From assembly GCA_030142905.1 (NCBI GenBank), contig JASJOG010000029.1, positions 2,352,001 to 2,416,000 of the forward strand: a stretch of DNA of 64,000 bases, given 5' to 3'. The notes under the pieces were generated by a model. That model had not been told where the DNA came from. It made no database searches and saw only the letters and a program-made list of their open reading frames with translations. Source of the DNA: Heliopora coerulea. Lineage: Eukaryota > Cnidaria > Anthozoa > Scleralcyonacea > Helioporidae. The position numbers were made by a program, and so were the translations under genes. Shown here piece by piece: positions 1 to 10,303 of the stretch; position 1 is the first letter of the stretch; the number at the start of each line of letters is the position of its first letter.

Positions 1-59
1 GCAATTAAAAAAAATCCACCCAGAATTCGGCCGCAAATAAACAACAATCCAAAAAGGAA

Positions 60-1860
60 ATTATTTTATATTGAAACTGCTTATAGTCATATTTACGTTT
101 AAAATTTCAGTTGTGCTTTATTAAAACAAAAAGTTTGATGAGAATAACGTTTAAGGGCTTAACTAATGGTAAGATTTCCATCCTTACAAATAAATTATGA
201 AACAACTAATGATAGGATCAATACCCTGAATTATTTGCGAGTTTATGGTAATTCGTGTCGTTTTCCAATTAGACTTCTCACTCATTTTGCCTTAATGAAA
301 GATTGTTTTATGAGATGACTAGACTTTCCGTCTTAAAAGTGGATCATTCTCATTGGTTATCAAACGGATACCAGAATTACGGACAGTTCATGATTGAATA
401 TTTTTCTAACCTTTTTTTAATTTAAAAATTGATAAATTATACGTTATCTCAAAGTTGGTTACAAATGTCTTTAAGATGTGCTATGATAAGGATTTATGCT
501 AAGTATTCATCCGGAGGTAGAAGACTTTGGAGTGGTAGATGAAACGAATTACGAAACCGACGAAGTAAACAAAGAAAACATGAACGAATTCTGCATTTTT
601 ATCGCTGACCAAAAATCGGAAAATACAAAACATAAAACAAGATACGACTAGCAAACCTTGAGCAAGTTTGTCGAAAGAAGAACGAGAAATGGGCAGTAAA
701 AGACGTACATTTTCCAAGGAAAAACATCAATAAAAAAGAAAAATGGCGTATAAACCTGCAACTCTTGCGTATTTCCAACTAAGTATTTAGTGGCACCTCA
801 ACACAAAGAGTTCCAAAGTAAATTTACTCAAAGACGACTTTAAACTTTCTTGAGAGGTTTTAAAATCCTGATGAAAGCATTACTGGACTAATACGGTAAA
901 GGTCATCATGCACAAATCACTCTCGAAGTGAGAAAGAGTGAAGCGGACAACTGTTTTGCCGAAGGATAATTTGGTGACCAAAAACAAGTAGCTTTGCAGC
1001 GAGTTACCTGGTGGCTGTTTACCTTGCATTTTTGTTTCGAGCCAAAATTACATCCTGACGTCTAAAATGGGGCGACATTTCATAGCGAAAAAATCCTAAT
1101 TGAGGCAATGAAATCTTTTTGTGGAAAGCGGAGAAAGCATCCAAAGACTGTCATGGCCTGGACAACTCTTCTGGATGACGAGTGTTCTATCCCACTTCTC
1201 AAACTATAGACCATGAACGCTGTCTGGTTAAATACTGCAAAATGTTCAAAAATAATCGTCCTAAAGAGACGAATGAACCAGAATCTTCATTCTACTTTAC
1301 CAATAAGTACCAGCAAAATCCAGGCGGTAATATTTCGTAAAAGAAGTCTCCGTTAGGAAAGAATGAAGTCGGGAAACTACTTTTGAAAGCTCTCAAAACA
1401 ATTCCGTTCGCAGAAATTCTACTTCAAAGCTACTCGACTCAGACGTACCTGTGATTGTGAAGCTAAGGTTAGTGGTTACCAGAACGTAAAAAGTCTCAAG
1501 ATTTATACTAATTGACATCTATTCAACTTTAGCGAAGAATGTCGTTTTAATACACTTAATCGCTTAGCAAATGTCCTGACAGCAAGCGAGTTCCCTTACG
1601 TCTTTTGTTCATATAGATCAGAAAGAACCAAGACAAACCGTTGCTGCAAAAAGTGAACAGTTGGCAAATGCATATTCCAAGGAACTGACTTTGAGAACTG
1701 CTCTGTCAAGTAATAAATTGTCTAGTTACTGAAGTGGCCCTCAAAAGCGAAACCAGCCGCAGGCACCAAGAATGCCATTTCCTTTGCCGGTCTTAAATCA
1801 TTTACTGGCTTCAGTGTTCAAATAATGTAAACAACTTGCGAGAGATCCATACAAGGGAAA
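60..1860 (+). pseudogene. Relic A of a tyrosine-recombinase (Crypton/DUF3504-type) transposon
   Basis: Fragments of one protein can be read in shifting plus frames from about 520 to 1800, broken by many stops. Early fragments (about 570-650) read NMNEFCIFIADQKSE. A middle fragment (about 950-1040) reads FGDQKQVALQRVTWWLF. A late fragment (about 1465-1560) contains SGYQNVKSL followed by a Tyr. These match the N-terminal region, a conserved central block and the C-terminal catalytic GH-x-N...Y region of animal DUF3504-type tyrosine recombinases related to Crypton transposons. The usual His of the GHxN box reads Tyr here. The sequence up to about 1860 is repeated downstream (relics at 17682 and 53500), so this is a dispersed element, not a host gene. 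It is dead. The family assignment comes from motif memory and is fairly secure; the element ends are not defined. Confidence 0.6.
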
Positions 1861-3027
1861 AAAGTAAGTTTAATCTATTGTTCGAATAGATTAGAATGAA
1901 ACAGACAGCTCTGATTCAACATGTATGCTTGCATGGAAATTGAGCTATGCAATTGCCAGTACGTCTGATATTAATGAAGTAGTGTAGAAGTTAAATTGAA
2001 TGGTAATATTTGTATTAAATTGAATGTAATAAAACGTTCAGATAGTAATACGGTAAGACAGCTCAAAATCCCTTTTGATTAATGGTTTGTATTTAATTCA
2101 CGTATTACCTGTAGGGTTGGGGAAGCGCCTGAATGCGTGTCCAATTAATTTCGTGTAGTTTGTGAAAGGATACAATATTCTAGCAAATTACGTTGGATAT
2201 CCCCCAGTCAAATGGCTTTACTGAGCCCCAAGTATTTTCGTATTTTGGGCTCCAAGACTGCAGTGTTGAGAAAGAGGTTTGGAGAGTAGTATCATAAAGT
2301 GACGTTTATATACTGTAGAATGGCAGGTGTTGTAAGCGTAGCGTAAAAAATGGTCACCTACACCAACCCTACACTAGAGATTAAACTCTTCTTCGAATCA
2401 CTGATATCAGTTGTGGATGAAGGGCTCCCATTTGATACCCTGCGTGCTGTGCAGTTCCAGTATGAAGAGCTCTTGTTTCAGTGACTATAGTACATTATAT
2501 CAGTTGCGAAGAACTGTTTTTCGGAGATCAAAATCCTTTTCACCAGTTAAAATAGGCTTCTATTTCATGGACCAAAATCCCCTTATCTCTTGAGAAGGGA
2601 CTCTACGTTAGTGATCAGAGTTGACGTATATCAGTCCTAAAAACAAGGCCGAGCGGATTGGATGAGATGGTGGCGCGACATTGTAGAATTGCAATATTAT
2701 ATATTAAAATTCCGAAGTTTGAATTTAAAAATTGTAAGGACTGTTTTAGCAGATTCGTGGGGGGCAACCAGGCCAGTCCACTTTCACTTGGCTTTCTGAG
2801 GAAACGCTTATACGAGTTCAAGGTTACGGAAGCCATTTTCTATAGGGGGCAAGAAGTCTTGGGCGAGCGCGGCTATTAAAACATTCTAACAAGTGCTTGG
2901 CAAGTGTTTGGCTGTTTTGTTTTATTGTAAACTAGAAAATCTGCTTTTTCCCATTCAAAACTCTTCAAATTCATAAGCAGGCTCATTTTTGAATGATGGT
3001 TTGTGAAGAGGATTTGATTACATAATC

Positions 3028-3579
3028 ATGTCGGTACTGCCTCAAAAAGAGACTTACACGTATGGCGACTTCTTTGGGATGACTGTCTTATCGTTAAAAG
3101 ATTTTTTATCTTTGCGAGGGCTAAGCCAATGCGGGAAGAAAGTTGAGCTTGTCGCTAGATCTTTTGGTGCATACGAGTTAAATGTTCCAATAAAATACAG
3201 CCAAGAGGAAATAAATACAGCCCTCAAAAAAGTATACCACGATCGGTTAAAACAACATGGTCTTGCTACTGATCCAAATTCCATACCTGACACAGCTTGG
3301 ATTGATGATGTCAGCAAATGGCCGGAAATTGATGATGGCAATCGTGTGTGTATATATAGATAGCTGAAGAAGATTCCTGGATCTGCACTTATTGCCTTAC
3401 AGATGTTGGTTTCTCACCTAAAAATGAGAATACCCCTCCATCTTGTGATGAAGAGTTACCTACAGAGCCTATTAATGTCAACATACACTTGCCTGATATA
3501 TGCACGGTTTGTCAGTGTGATGCTATTCCTGTTGGTGGAGAACACATATGCTCAAAATGCAGAAGTCCAGTGCAGTAAT
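3028..3579 (+). pseudogene. Remnant of ISL2EU second ORF: SAP-like N-terminus joined to Cys-rich tail
   Basis: An ORF starts at 3028 and runs 111 codons to a stop at 3361-3363. Residues about 20-50 (LSLKDFLSLRGLSQCGKK) resemble the SAP-like helix-turn-helix that opens the second protein of ISL2EU transposons. Past the stop, another frame (about 3366-3576) reads a Cys-rich segment with three CxxC-type pairs (CTYC, CTVCQC, CSKC) ending at a TAA; this could be a zinc ribbon. The large central part, where a YqaJ-like exonuclease domain would be expected, is missing, so the gene looks internally deleted. The alternative that these are two exons of one spliced gene cannot be excluded, but the position inside the inverted repeats favours a transposon relic. 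Confidence 0.6.
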
Positions 3580-3907
3580 CATGAGCTGATTACAGGCTCA
3601 TCTTTATTTCTATGTAACAATTGTCTATGTTGAGCTGCTTTTCCCATCAAAGGTTTCAGTGAATATACTTTTTGATCACAATTCATTTTGATCAATTAAC
3701 TTTTAAAGCAACTGCAGTCTTTGGATAAGTTCATGTTGTGAAATACTTTGATCAAAGTCTACATTAATAACAAAGAATTTCACTGTGTAAGCCTTGCCTT
3801 AGATTTTTTCACAGCATGTCACTTACTGTGCTATAATACACTTACACAAAAACAAAAGTTAGTTATTATTTACATCCTCTCAAATATACTATGTTATTTT
3901 TATAAAC

Positions 3908-5269
3908 TTACTGACAAAATGGTGGTAATAAATTATAAAGTGCACCACATACTTTAACAATATTGTCCGCTTGTGGAAGTAATGTAATGGGAAGTTCATT
4001 TTTTAGCATATTGAATGTTTTTACCCTTCGAATTGCCTGTTCGACAAAAATTCTCACATTTGCAATTGAGGATGTTTTCTTAGTATCACCAGGAAACATT
4101 TGGGACGATGCCGCACAGCTAGGAGGTATACAAAGTGTTGACATTACAATCATTAAATCTTCTTTAATTTTAAAGCCCTTATTAGCCATGACTTGATCAT
4201 ACGGCTCTGTCAGTTCTAAAAAGCCACTATTTCTCACAATGAACACATCTGAAGCACGACCTCCATATGTTGGCGACACATACGACACTGCCCCTGTTGG
4301 TGTGATACCTACCAAAACTTTGATCGTATAATGATGTTTATACTCACTCCACAGTGATGCAGCCAAGTCCAAAGCACTGGGCGTTTCTGTGAATATCTCA
4401 AAGCAATCAATAATCACCCTAACCTTTGGATACAGTTTCCTGAAGCAGTTAGGAATGGTTTTTCGAACTTGGGAGCGGGTTGGCCAAATAATTAACACCC
4501 CTAACTCTTTGGACATCAATATTATCCAGGTGGTAGATATGCATTGACACAGTGGCGGGGGTGATTTTGAAGCGGAAGGAAAGATCACGTCCAAGCAAGG
4601 CGAGCCTTAACCACATGAGTACAAGGAGAAACTCTTGCTTTAAAGTCAATGCTCTTGTCGGTCCACGTTTGTTTGGCAATAAATCTAAAGATTTGGGAGG
4701 AATTTTAGGACTTTCTTCTAGCGTTTGTTTGCTGCCGCGCCAGTACTGCATGTGTTTAGCCTTAACAGCAAGCCAATCGAACAAAAATTTAAAGGTCTCT
4801 GTGCTGGGAAGACCAGTGTAGAATCGGACATCAGATTCACGGGTTATTTGCGCAAATTGAAAAGAAGGACAAACAGTACAATCTGCAATTTGGGCATCAT
4901 CTTCAGGAACATCGTCAAAGGTTTTATCGACTTCCTCATTTCTGCTTTCTCTGACACAATAATCAAGCAAAGACGTTTTTTAGGAGAAGCGGTACACTGT
5001 TGTGATTCAGTCATGAACAACTTTGGCACTGGATTCTCATGAGTCCTTTTTCCATCTTCGAAGTGGTTGGAACATACTGTCATGGACGGACCTGGGGTGA
5101 AATCTTTGCGCCCTCTCGATACACTTTTTCTCCAGAGCTCTGATAATTCTTTGCCTTTCGGCCATCGGTGCCAAATCATCTTTGCTACGTGTGAGCATTT
5201 TACTACCGAATTTGGGTACCATTGATCGTTATTGCAGCCACCAACACAACAGCGATTCCTTTTTCCCAT
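3908..5269 (-). pseudogene. ISL2EU transposase: THAP zinc finger + HTH + DDE domain, frameshifted
   Basis: Read on the minus strand from an ATG at 5269. The N-terminus (MGKRNRCCVGGCNND) starts a C2CH THAP zinc finger that continues through a Trp-rich stretch to CSNHFEDGKR. In the next frame (down to about 4450) comes a helix-turn-helix region (TLKQEFLLVLMWLRLALLGR ending near ATVSMH), and in a third frame (from about 4590) a DDE_Tnp_4 domain with IIDCFEIF, YKHHYTIKVLVGITP, YGGRASD and FVEQAIRRVK. The protein therefore needs two frame changes (about 4844-4970 and 4449-4594). The block that normally reads MAD-x-GF reads VMANKGF (codon at 4181-4183), so one acidic active-site residue appears lost. 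Expected role: binding the terminal repeats and cutting and joining DNA in the nucleus. This copy should be inactive. Confidence 0.82.
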
Positions 5270-6059
5270 TACACCAGAGAATTCAGAAAAAAGTACGGGC
5301 GCTAACTGCAAGTTTATGCCAAACTTCGACGCAAATTTTATGTAAATGTTCTTTGTTATGAATAAAACATACTGTTTCGACCGTGCTCGCCCCAGACTTC
5401 TTGCTAACTTAAGAAAATGGCTTCCGTAACCTTGAACTCGTCTATTTAGGTAGGGGTCCAGGACTTTAATATTACACCCATCCCCCTCCCCTCCACCACA
5501 ATGATCAAACCTTTGGCAAGACACTGAAACGAGTATATTTCAAATACTAATGATATATGTTGCGAAGAAATCTAACTTAACCAATACGAGTCGATAGGTT
5601 TGCTCTTGCACTCGATAGTTTACATCATTATTTGTTCTTTCTTCCCCCGTCGTTTTTCTTTTTGGATCATTATATTTTTTATATTTTGTTATTCTGTTTT
5701 TGGGCTTTGAGTATAATTTTTTTCTCGTATATATATATATATATATAGGTAAAGAGTTTTATCATTCCTATCGAATATTCCCATTCAAGACTTTGCTCGC
5801 AATCTACGACACATTAGAAACGTTTGTTCTTGTTCTGATTATTTCCTGTCAATATAATTTTCCATTTAAAAATTTCAGCTTGACTCTAATCGAAGGATAA
5901 ATACCAAAGCTCAGAGGAATACTCGAATTAAAAGCTATAAACACGATAAAGGTTTTAAAATATTTATTAGATCTGACTTTCCGTTGTTTGAAACCTTCAA
6001 TCCTTCGATTACGGTTCTCTCTTGTCAACTTTCTAGCAGCTTTCATTGCAGTCCTTTAA

Positions 6060-7039
6060 CCCTATTTAACATGGCATATCGGTATGCCCTGATTTCATGG
6101 GGGGGGGGGGATTTTTTCGAGAACGGGAAATGGGAAATGCATGAAACTTTGGGATATGCTAGAAAAATATATTACTAGTCAAAAAACATCAAAATATCTA
6201 CAAAAAATTTTTTCAAGTGTCTTTCCTGGGGGTCCTTTCAAGTCTATATGTGGAATTTTTCAATGCATTCATTACATACGTAGCTTGCGTGCTTTGTGCA
6301 TACTGTTCTTTGACAGGATGGACAACAATTCTTAGATTTGCCAAGTTTGTTCTTTTGTTCCTTGTAATGAGGCTTTCCCTTCAACTGTTCGATGCAGTAA
6401 AAGCATCTTTTTCGATCACTTGGAGCTTCAAGTGCTGCTGGTTGTTTGACGTCCTGTCACTTGTTGTAACTTTTGGAACTTTTCACACCTTTTTCAATAC
6501 CTGAAAGTAACTTATTGTGTTTACCCCCATGACTGCATTTTCCAGTTGAAAAAGGTACACAAAGAACTAAATTGAAGATGTAGTAATAAATCAGTGTGAT
6601 AAAAAATCAAAAAAGACATCAAAGTTTGAGAAAAACATTAGAATGTTTGAGTTCAAAAAATAACAGCCGGAATTAAATTTTATCCCCTGAAAAAAAATAA
6701 AAAAGATGATTGCGCATTCAAATTTGTCTTAGACCTAAGATGTGATTGGCAGGTAAAAAAAAATCAACATTATTGTCCAAAAAATCTAATCAGACGAAAA
6801 TAAAACCAAAGATTGTAAAACCGCAAAAAGTGATTTTTCATCCCCTGGCGACCAAAGTGCAATTACCCCCGGAAAACGCAAAAATTTTTAAAACTTCTTT
6901 ATAGAAAAATAACCGCAATAAAAAATATTAAGAGTCACAAAATTTCAGCCGAATTAGACAAGCGGTTCAAATTTTATAAAACAAAGTATAGGTGGGGGGG
7001 CCATAAAAGCACACACCCGCCCCCCCATGTGAAATAGGG
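6060..7039 (-). mobile_element. piggyBac-like transposon remnant with TTAA target site
   Basis: The left end at 6060 begins CCCTATTTAACATGG and the right end at 7039 is the inverse of CCCTATTTCACATGG (14 of 15 match). The flanks are TTAA (6056-6059) and TTAG (7040-7043), the latter one base off the TTAA duplication that defines piggyBac. Copy B of the segmental duplication has a single intact TTAA at 34903-34906 and no insert, which fixes both ends. G-runs and C-runs lie just inside the ends. The interior keeps a piggyBac C-terminal zinc-binding domain on the minus strand (6213-6441) and is otherwise stop-ridden. Confidence 0.85.
6213..6441 (-). pseudogene. piggyBac transposase C-terminal cysteine-rich domain, fragment
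   Basis: Reading the minus strand from 6441 to the stop at 6213-6215 gives an uninterrupted fragment with RKRCFYCIEQLKGK, then NCCPSCQRTVCTKHA. The spacing CxxC...CCxxC...CxxxH is that of the cross-brace zinc-binding domain at the C-terminus of piggyBac transposases and PGBD proteins, which binds the transposon end. Upstream (6442-6510) the frame meets a stop. No DDD catalytic core is recognisable in the element, so this is a relic. The assignment agrees with the TTAA-flanked ends. Confidence 0.78.
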
Positions 7040-7169
7040 TTAGTTGAAGCGAATAACCCACAAGATCTATATCTAGTGCAATTATGTCTATAAAATTACT
7101 GTTCAAGGGAGTAATTTCCACAGAATTTCCTTCATTCTTAAGTCTTGAATTAGGTTGAAGCGTTTTACT

Positions 7170-8645
7170 TTATTGTACTCGTTTTGTTGCGATCAGTTTG
7201 TAAGGTAAAGGAAAGCGCACAAAACTTGGCTCGCCATCGAAGGTCGGTTTTGGCTCTTCATCTGTTGTTTTGAAACGAAACTGGTGTAAAAGCCTCGCCA
7301 CAATGACAAATACTTGTATTTTTGCCAAGGCTTGACCAACACAACCCCGACGACCTACACCAAATGGAAGAAAACTCCGAAAGGCGTTCCATCCAACGAA
7401 CTTTCCATCTGAATTGATAAATCGTTCGGGCTTGAACAAACTCGGCTCTTTCCATTCATCAGAATCGTAATGGATTCCAAAATAGTTGAAAAGCACCATG
7501 GTGTTCTCAGGTATATGATATCCATCAATGACTAAATCCCTGATTGACTTGTGTGGCGCGGAAAATGGCCCTAATGTCGAGTGGCGAATTACCTCGCAGA
7601 TGGTCGCTTGAAGAAAAGGTAGCTTTTCAGAATCGTCGAAACATGGAAACCGATCTCTTCCGACGACTAGATCGAGCTCCTGATGTATCTTATCTTGGAC
7701 TTCTTCGTACCGGATCATGTACAATAGTAACCATGTAATGACGGAAGAGCTTGAATCAGTGGAGGCAACGAACATTTCTGCCAGTATAAACCTTAAATCG
7801 TCAATGGTGCCCAATCCTTTGTTTCGGTTTTTATCCTTCTCATTCTCGTACGATTGAATGAGGGCGTCAGTGATGTCTCGAACTGTGCCCTCAGTGTACG
7901 TCTCAAGGTGATCATTGAGCTTGGACCAGAAAACGTCCTTAATAGTGGATTTGGCCACTGCAAAACGCTTCATATATTCGGTCGGTAAATATTTGAGAAA
8001 TGGGAGAATTTGATAATAACTGCCCTGACGGTTGAGGTAGAGCATATTTTCATTGAAAGTGTAAAGTTTTTCTAAAACTGGATCCCCGAACTCGTATCTT
8101 TCAGAGAAAAGCCAGTCGAGCATTATGCTGATTATCGTCATCATGACATATTTTTTCGGGAAAAAGGGTTGATTTATTCCTTCTATTTCTTCTAATAACC
8201 AACGGACTTCCCTGTTTACTCTGTCTTCGGCTGTGCGTTTTCCTTCACCGAAAATGTGTAAAGCTGAAATGACCAGTTTACGACGAAATGGAAGGTAAGG
8301 TCCATAGTCTGTGGTAATGATGGATTTACATTCGAACAGGTCGCATCCAGGGAAGAACTGAGGACGACCTGCGAAATCATCTTTTTTCGTCAGCAGTGCC
8401 TCTTGCGCTAACTTCCCGTTGTTCACAATCACGATATCTCCGACTGGAGTAACCACTGTATATGTTTCCCCGTACTGTTTGCGAAGCTTCTCCATTGAAA
8501 AAGGTGGATCTGATCCTAACTGGTAAATGTTGCCAACGAATGGAAGAGGAAAAGGACCTGGTGGCATTTTTCTACGTTTTATGTAGGTGACTGCTGACCA
8601 GAGGATCGAAGTGATCACTAACAATAGAAGGATTTCGACTAGCAT
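7170..8645 (-). CDS. Cytochrome P450 A, CYP2-clan-like, microsomal (single exon)
   Basis: A 491-codon intronless gene, complete by family length. The N-terminus has a hydrophobic anchor (residues 4-20), then basic KRRK and the proline hinge PPGPFPLP (28-35), as in ER-membrane P450s. The I-helix reads ASTDSS (294-299), ExxR is E351-R354, PERF is 406-409 and the heme loop FGVGRRGCVG has Cys435. Expected reaction: NADPH-cytochrome P450 reductase-dependent monooxygenation. The proton-relay position after D297 is Ser298 rather than the usual Thr. A pyrimidine-rich tract ending in TAG lies three bases before the ATG, a possible splice acceptor of a 5'-UTR intron. AATAAA overlaps the stop codon. It is a paralog of P450-B (about 44 differences, clustered in substrate-recognition regions). 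Given the terpene cyclase at 52 kb, a role in terpene oxidation is an inference. CYP subfamily and substrate are not identifiable. Confidence 0.95.
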   Translation of the reverse strand: MLVEILLLLVITSILWSAVTYIKRRKMPPGPFPLPFVGNIYQLGSDPPFSMEKLRKQYGETYTVVTPVGDIVIVNNGKLAQEALLTKKDDFAGRPQFFPGCDLFECKSIITTDYGPYLPFRRKLVISALHIFGEGKRTAEDRVNREVRWLLEEIEGINQPFFPKKYVMMTIISIMLDWLFSERYEFGDPVLEKLYTFNENMLYLNRQGSYYQILPFLKYLPTEYMKRFAVAKSTIKDVFWSKLNDHLETYTEGTVRDITDALIQSYENEKDKNRNKGLGTIDDLRFILAEMFVASTDSSSSVITWLLLYMIRYEEVQDKIHQELDLVVGRDRFPCFDDSEKLPFLQATICEVIRHSTLGPFSAPHKSIRDLVIDGYHIPENTMVLFNYFGIHYDSDEWKEPSLFKPERFINSDGKFVGWNAFRSFLPFGVGRRGCVGQALAKIQVFVIVARLLHQFRFKTTDEEPKPTFDGEPSFVRFPLPYKLIATKRVQ

Positions 8646-9060
8646 GGCCTAGAAGAACGGAATGAAAATTTATTTTCAAAACGTAGCACTTGAGAAGTAG
8701 CACAGTAACGGTCTTCAAAATATCATTGACACGCTTAAGGGAAAATTGAATTTGTTTGTAGATTCTATTTCTCCCCTGCTATTCTTTTCTCCATTCGTGG
8801 CCGGCTTCTGGTTTTCAGCTTGACCTTGCCATTTTCCTTGAGAATTTATGTCGGAGTGTTTTGATTATAGTGGGATGTTTTGATAACATTTGGATTTTTT
8901 ATTTGACTGTATTGCAAAATTTGGACTATATTGCAATATTTTGACTGTATTGGATTGTTTTGATTTATCGGCAGGGATGTGTAGACAATGTATGATTATT
9001 TTTACTGTACTGGGGTGTTTTGCACCGTTGATGGTGTTTTAACAACATTCAGGTATTTTG
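8646..9060 (-). promoter_or_regulatory. Conserved 5' flank of P450-A (putative UTR/intron/promoter)
   Basis: This flank is closely matched by 36509-36840 upstream of P450-B, so the duplication carried the upstream control region with the gene. Next to the ATG is a pyrimidine-rich stretch ending TTCTAG (minus strand), suggesting that a 5'-UTR exon lies further upstream. Farther out is a tract of short repeats around TGTTTTGATTATA and ATTGGA. No certain TATA box or start site can be assigned by eye. Confidence 0.4.
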
Positions 9061-9518
9061 AAAATAGACCTTATTGACAAATGATGCTTTATTTGATATT
9101 TTTTTGAAACTCATTAGTTAGCTCTTTTAGCCTCGTCTGGGGACAAAAATTCTTTTGAACTTGTTGCACGTCAACGAGGCTGAGAGAACTAATTAGTAGC
9201 GTGATAAAAGAATGTTTAGAATGGTGTGTTTGAAATACATGGTCGTGTCTTAAATTCTTAAACATTAATAGGTTAAGAACGATGACGTTTAAGTGGAAGA
9301 ATAAGTATATTAATTGCTGCCTGACTCAGACTCAAAAACGTTTGTTGTGAATGTAATAAAAGTGTCGGGGATTGCCTCCAAAAATCGCCCAACAGTTCAC
9401 GAATTTCAAGTCACGAAATCACAATTAGTTTTTTTCGAGATTTATTCACGTTCGTCCAGAGTTCACAGCACAAGAAGAAGTTCTCAAGTCATGCAATCAC
9501 CTAACTCGCACGCTATCT
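9061..9518. other. Non-coding, copy-A-specific sequence
   Basis: Absent from copy B at the equivalent position. It contains an imperfect inverted repeat around 9121-9200 (TTAGTTAGCTCT...AGCCTCG versus CGAGGCTGAGAGAACTAATTAG), possibly a small foldback element. No coding signal. Confidence 0.4.
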
Positions 9519-9990
9519 TACACCTTTTACTGTTCATTACCAGAAGATATACTATCATTAACGCCTACCTGTAACTTATTATTGCAAAAACGCACTCATT
9601 TTATTCAGTCGTCATACACTAAAGTAGATACACAACCATTTGCATCAAAGGGCATTTCTTAGCGCCAACAGACGACCAGTAACACCGTTCTCCTATACAT
9701 TAGGAATAATACAATTTCAATAACGCAAAAGAAATATCTTGCCTAACTGAAATTTTATTATCCCTAATGGGTAGTAGAATGGTGTTAATGGTCGTCTGTT
9801 GGCGGTATAGAATGCCCTTTGATGCAAATGGTTGAATAAAATAAATTTATTTTTTCGTTAATGAGTTTGAGGTTAGCGTTAATGATAGTGTATTTTCTGG
9901 TAATGAACGGCAAAAAGTGTTTTTTCGTTAATGAGTTTGAGGTTAGCGTTAATGATAGTGTATTTTCTGGTAATGAACAGGAAAAAGTGC
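9519..9990. repeat. Hairpin (foldback) MITE 1
   Basis: A near-palindrome centred around 9737. The left arm (from about 9519, containing TTCATTACCAGAAGATATAC and GCATCAAAGGGCATT) is repeated inverted on the right (AATGCCCTTTGATGC, GTATTTTCTGGTAATGAAC). The right arm carries a tandem duplication of about 70 bp (about 9850-9919 and 9920-9989). No ORF of note. It is a non-autonomous foldback element of unknown superfamily. Confidence 0.75.
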
Positions 9991-10303
9991 ATCATACCAC
10001 ACTCCCATTTCCCTTTATTTTCATTGGTTACTGCTCTATTATCACCAATGTAAGTATGAAAAACATGTAATTTGAATTTTAATCTAGTGATGGCCGACAT
10101 GTAATTTGATGTTAAAAATAATAAGGTAAATTTAACTCCGTTTGCGACAAAAGAGTTTAGGACTGTACTTGTGAGCAGTGATTTGCGATAATGCGGGATC
10201 TTCGGAACGGAATCCACTCGTTCCACACAGGCGTCTTACGACGTTGACCGATCTGTATTGGACCTCTCGTTCTGGTTAACTTTAAATCTTATGTGTTGTT
10301 GTA
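9991..10303. other. Spacer between two hairpin MITEs
   Basis: No gene, RNA or repeat signal could be recognised here. Confidence 0.4.

Larger units (their letters stand above)
2811..5442 (-). mobile_element. ISL2EU-type DNA transposon (damaged) with 31-bp terminal inverted repeats
   Basis: A 30-bp perfect inverted repeat lies at 2812-2841 and 5412-5441, with one further mismatched base outside each arm. Both ends are flanked by TA (2809-2810 and 5443-5444), consistent with a 2-bp target duplication. Duplicate copy B has the unfilled site near 34278-34286. Inside are two convergent genes: a plus-strand SAP-like ORF and a minus-strand THAP plus DDE transposase. This two-gene layout is characteristic of ISL2EU elements. 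The second protein lacks the YqaJ-type nuclease expected there, and the transposase is frameshifted, so the copy is not autonomous. Confidence 0.82.

Noticed and set aside
3028..5524. Host THAP-domain gene next to a SAP-domain gene
   Set aside because: Enclosed by 30-bp perfect inverted repeats and missing from the duplicate locus, so it is a transposon.
7544..7738. Plus-strand ORF, with a twin at 35407-35601
   Set aside because: Antisense shadow of the P450 coding sequence; conserved only because the P450 is.
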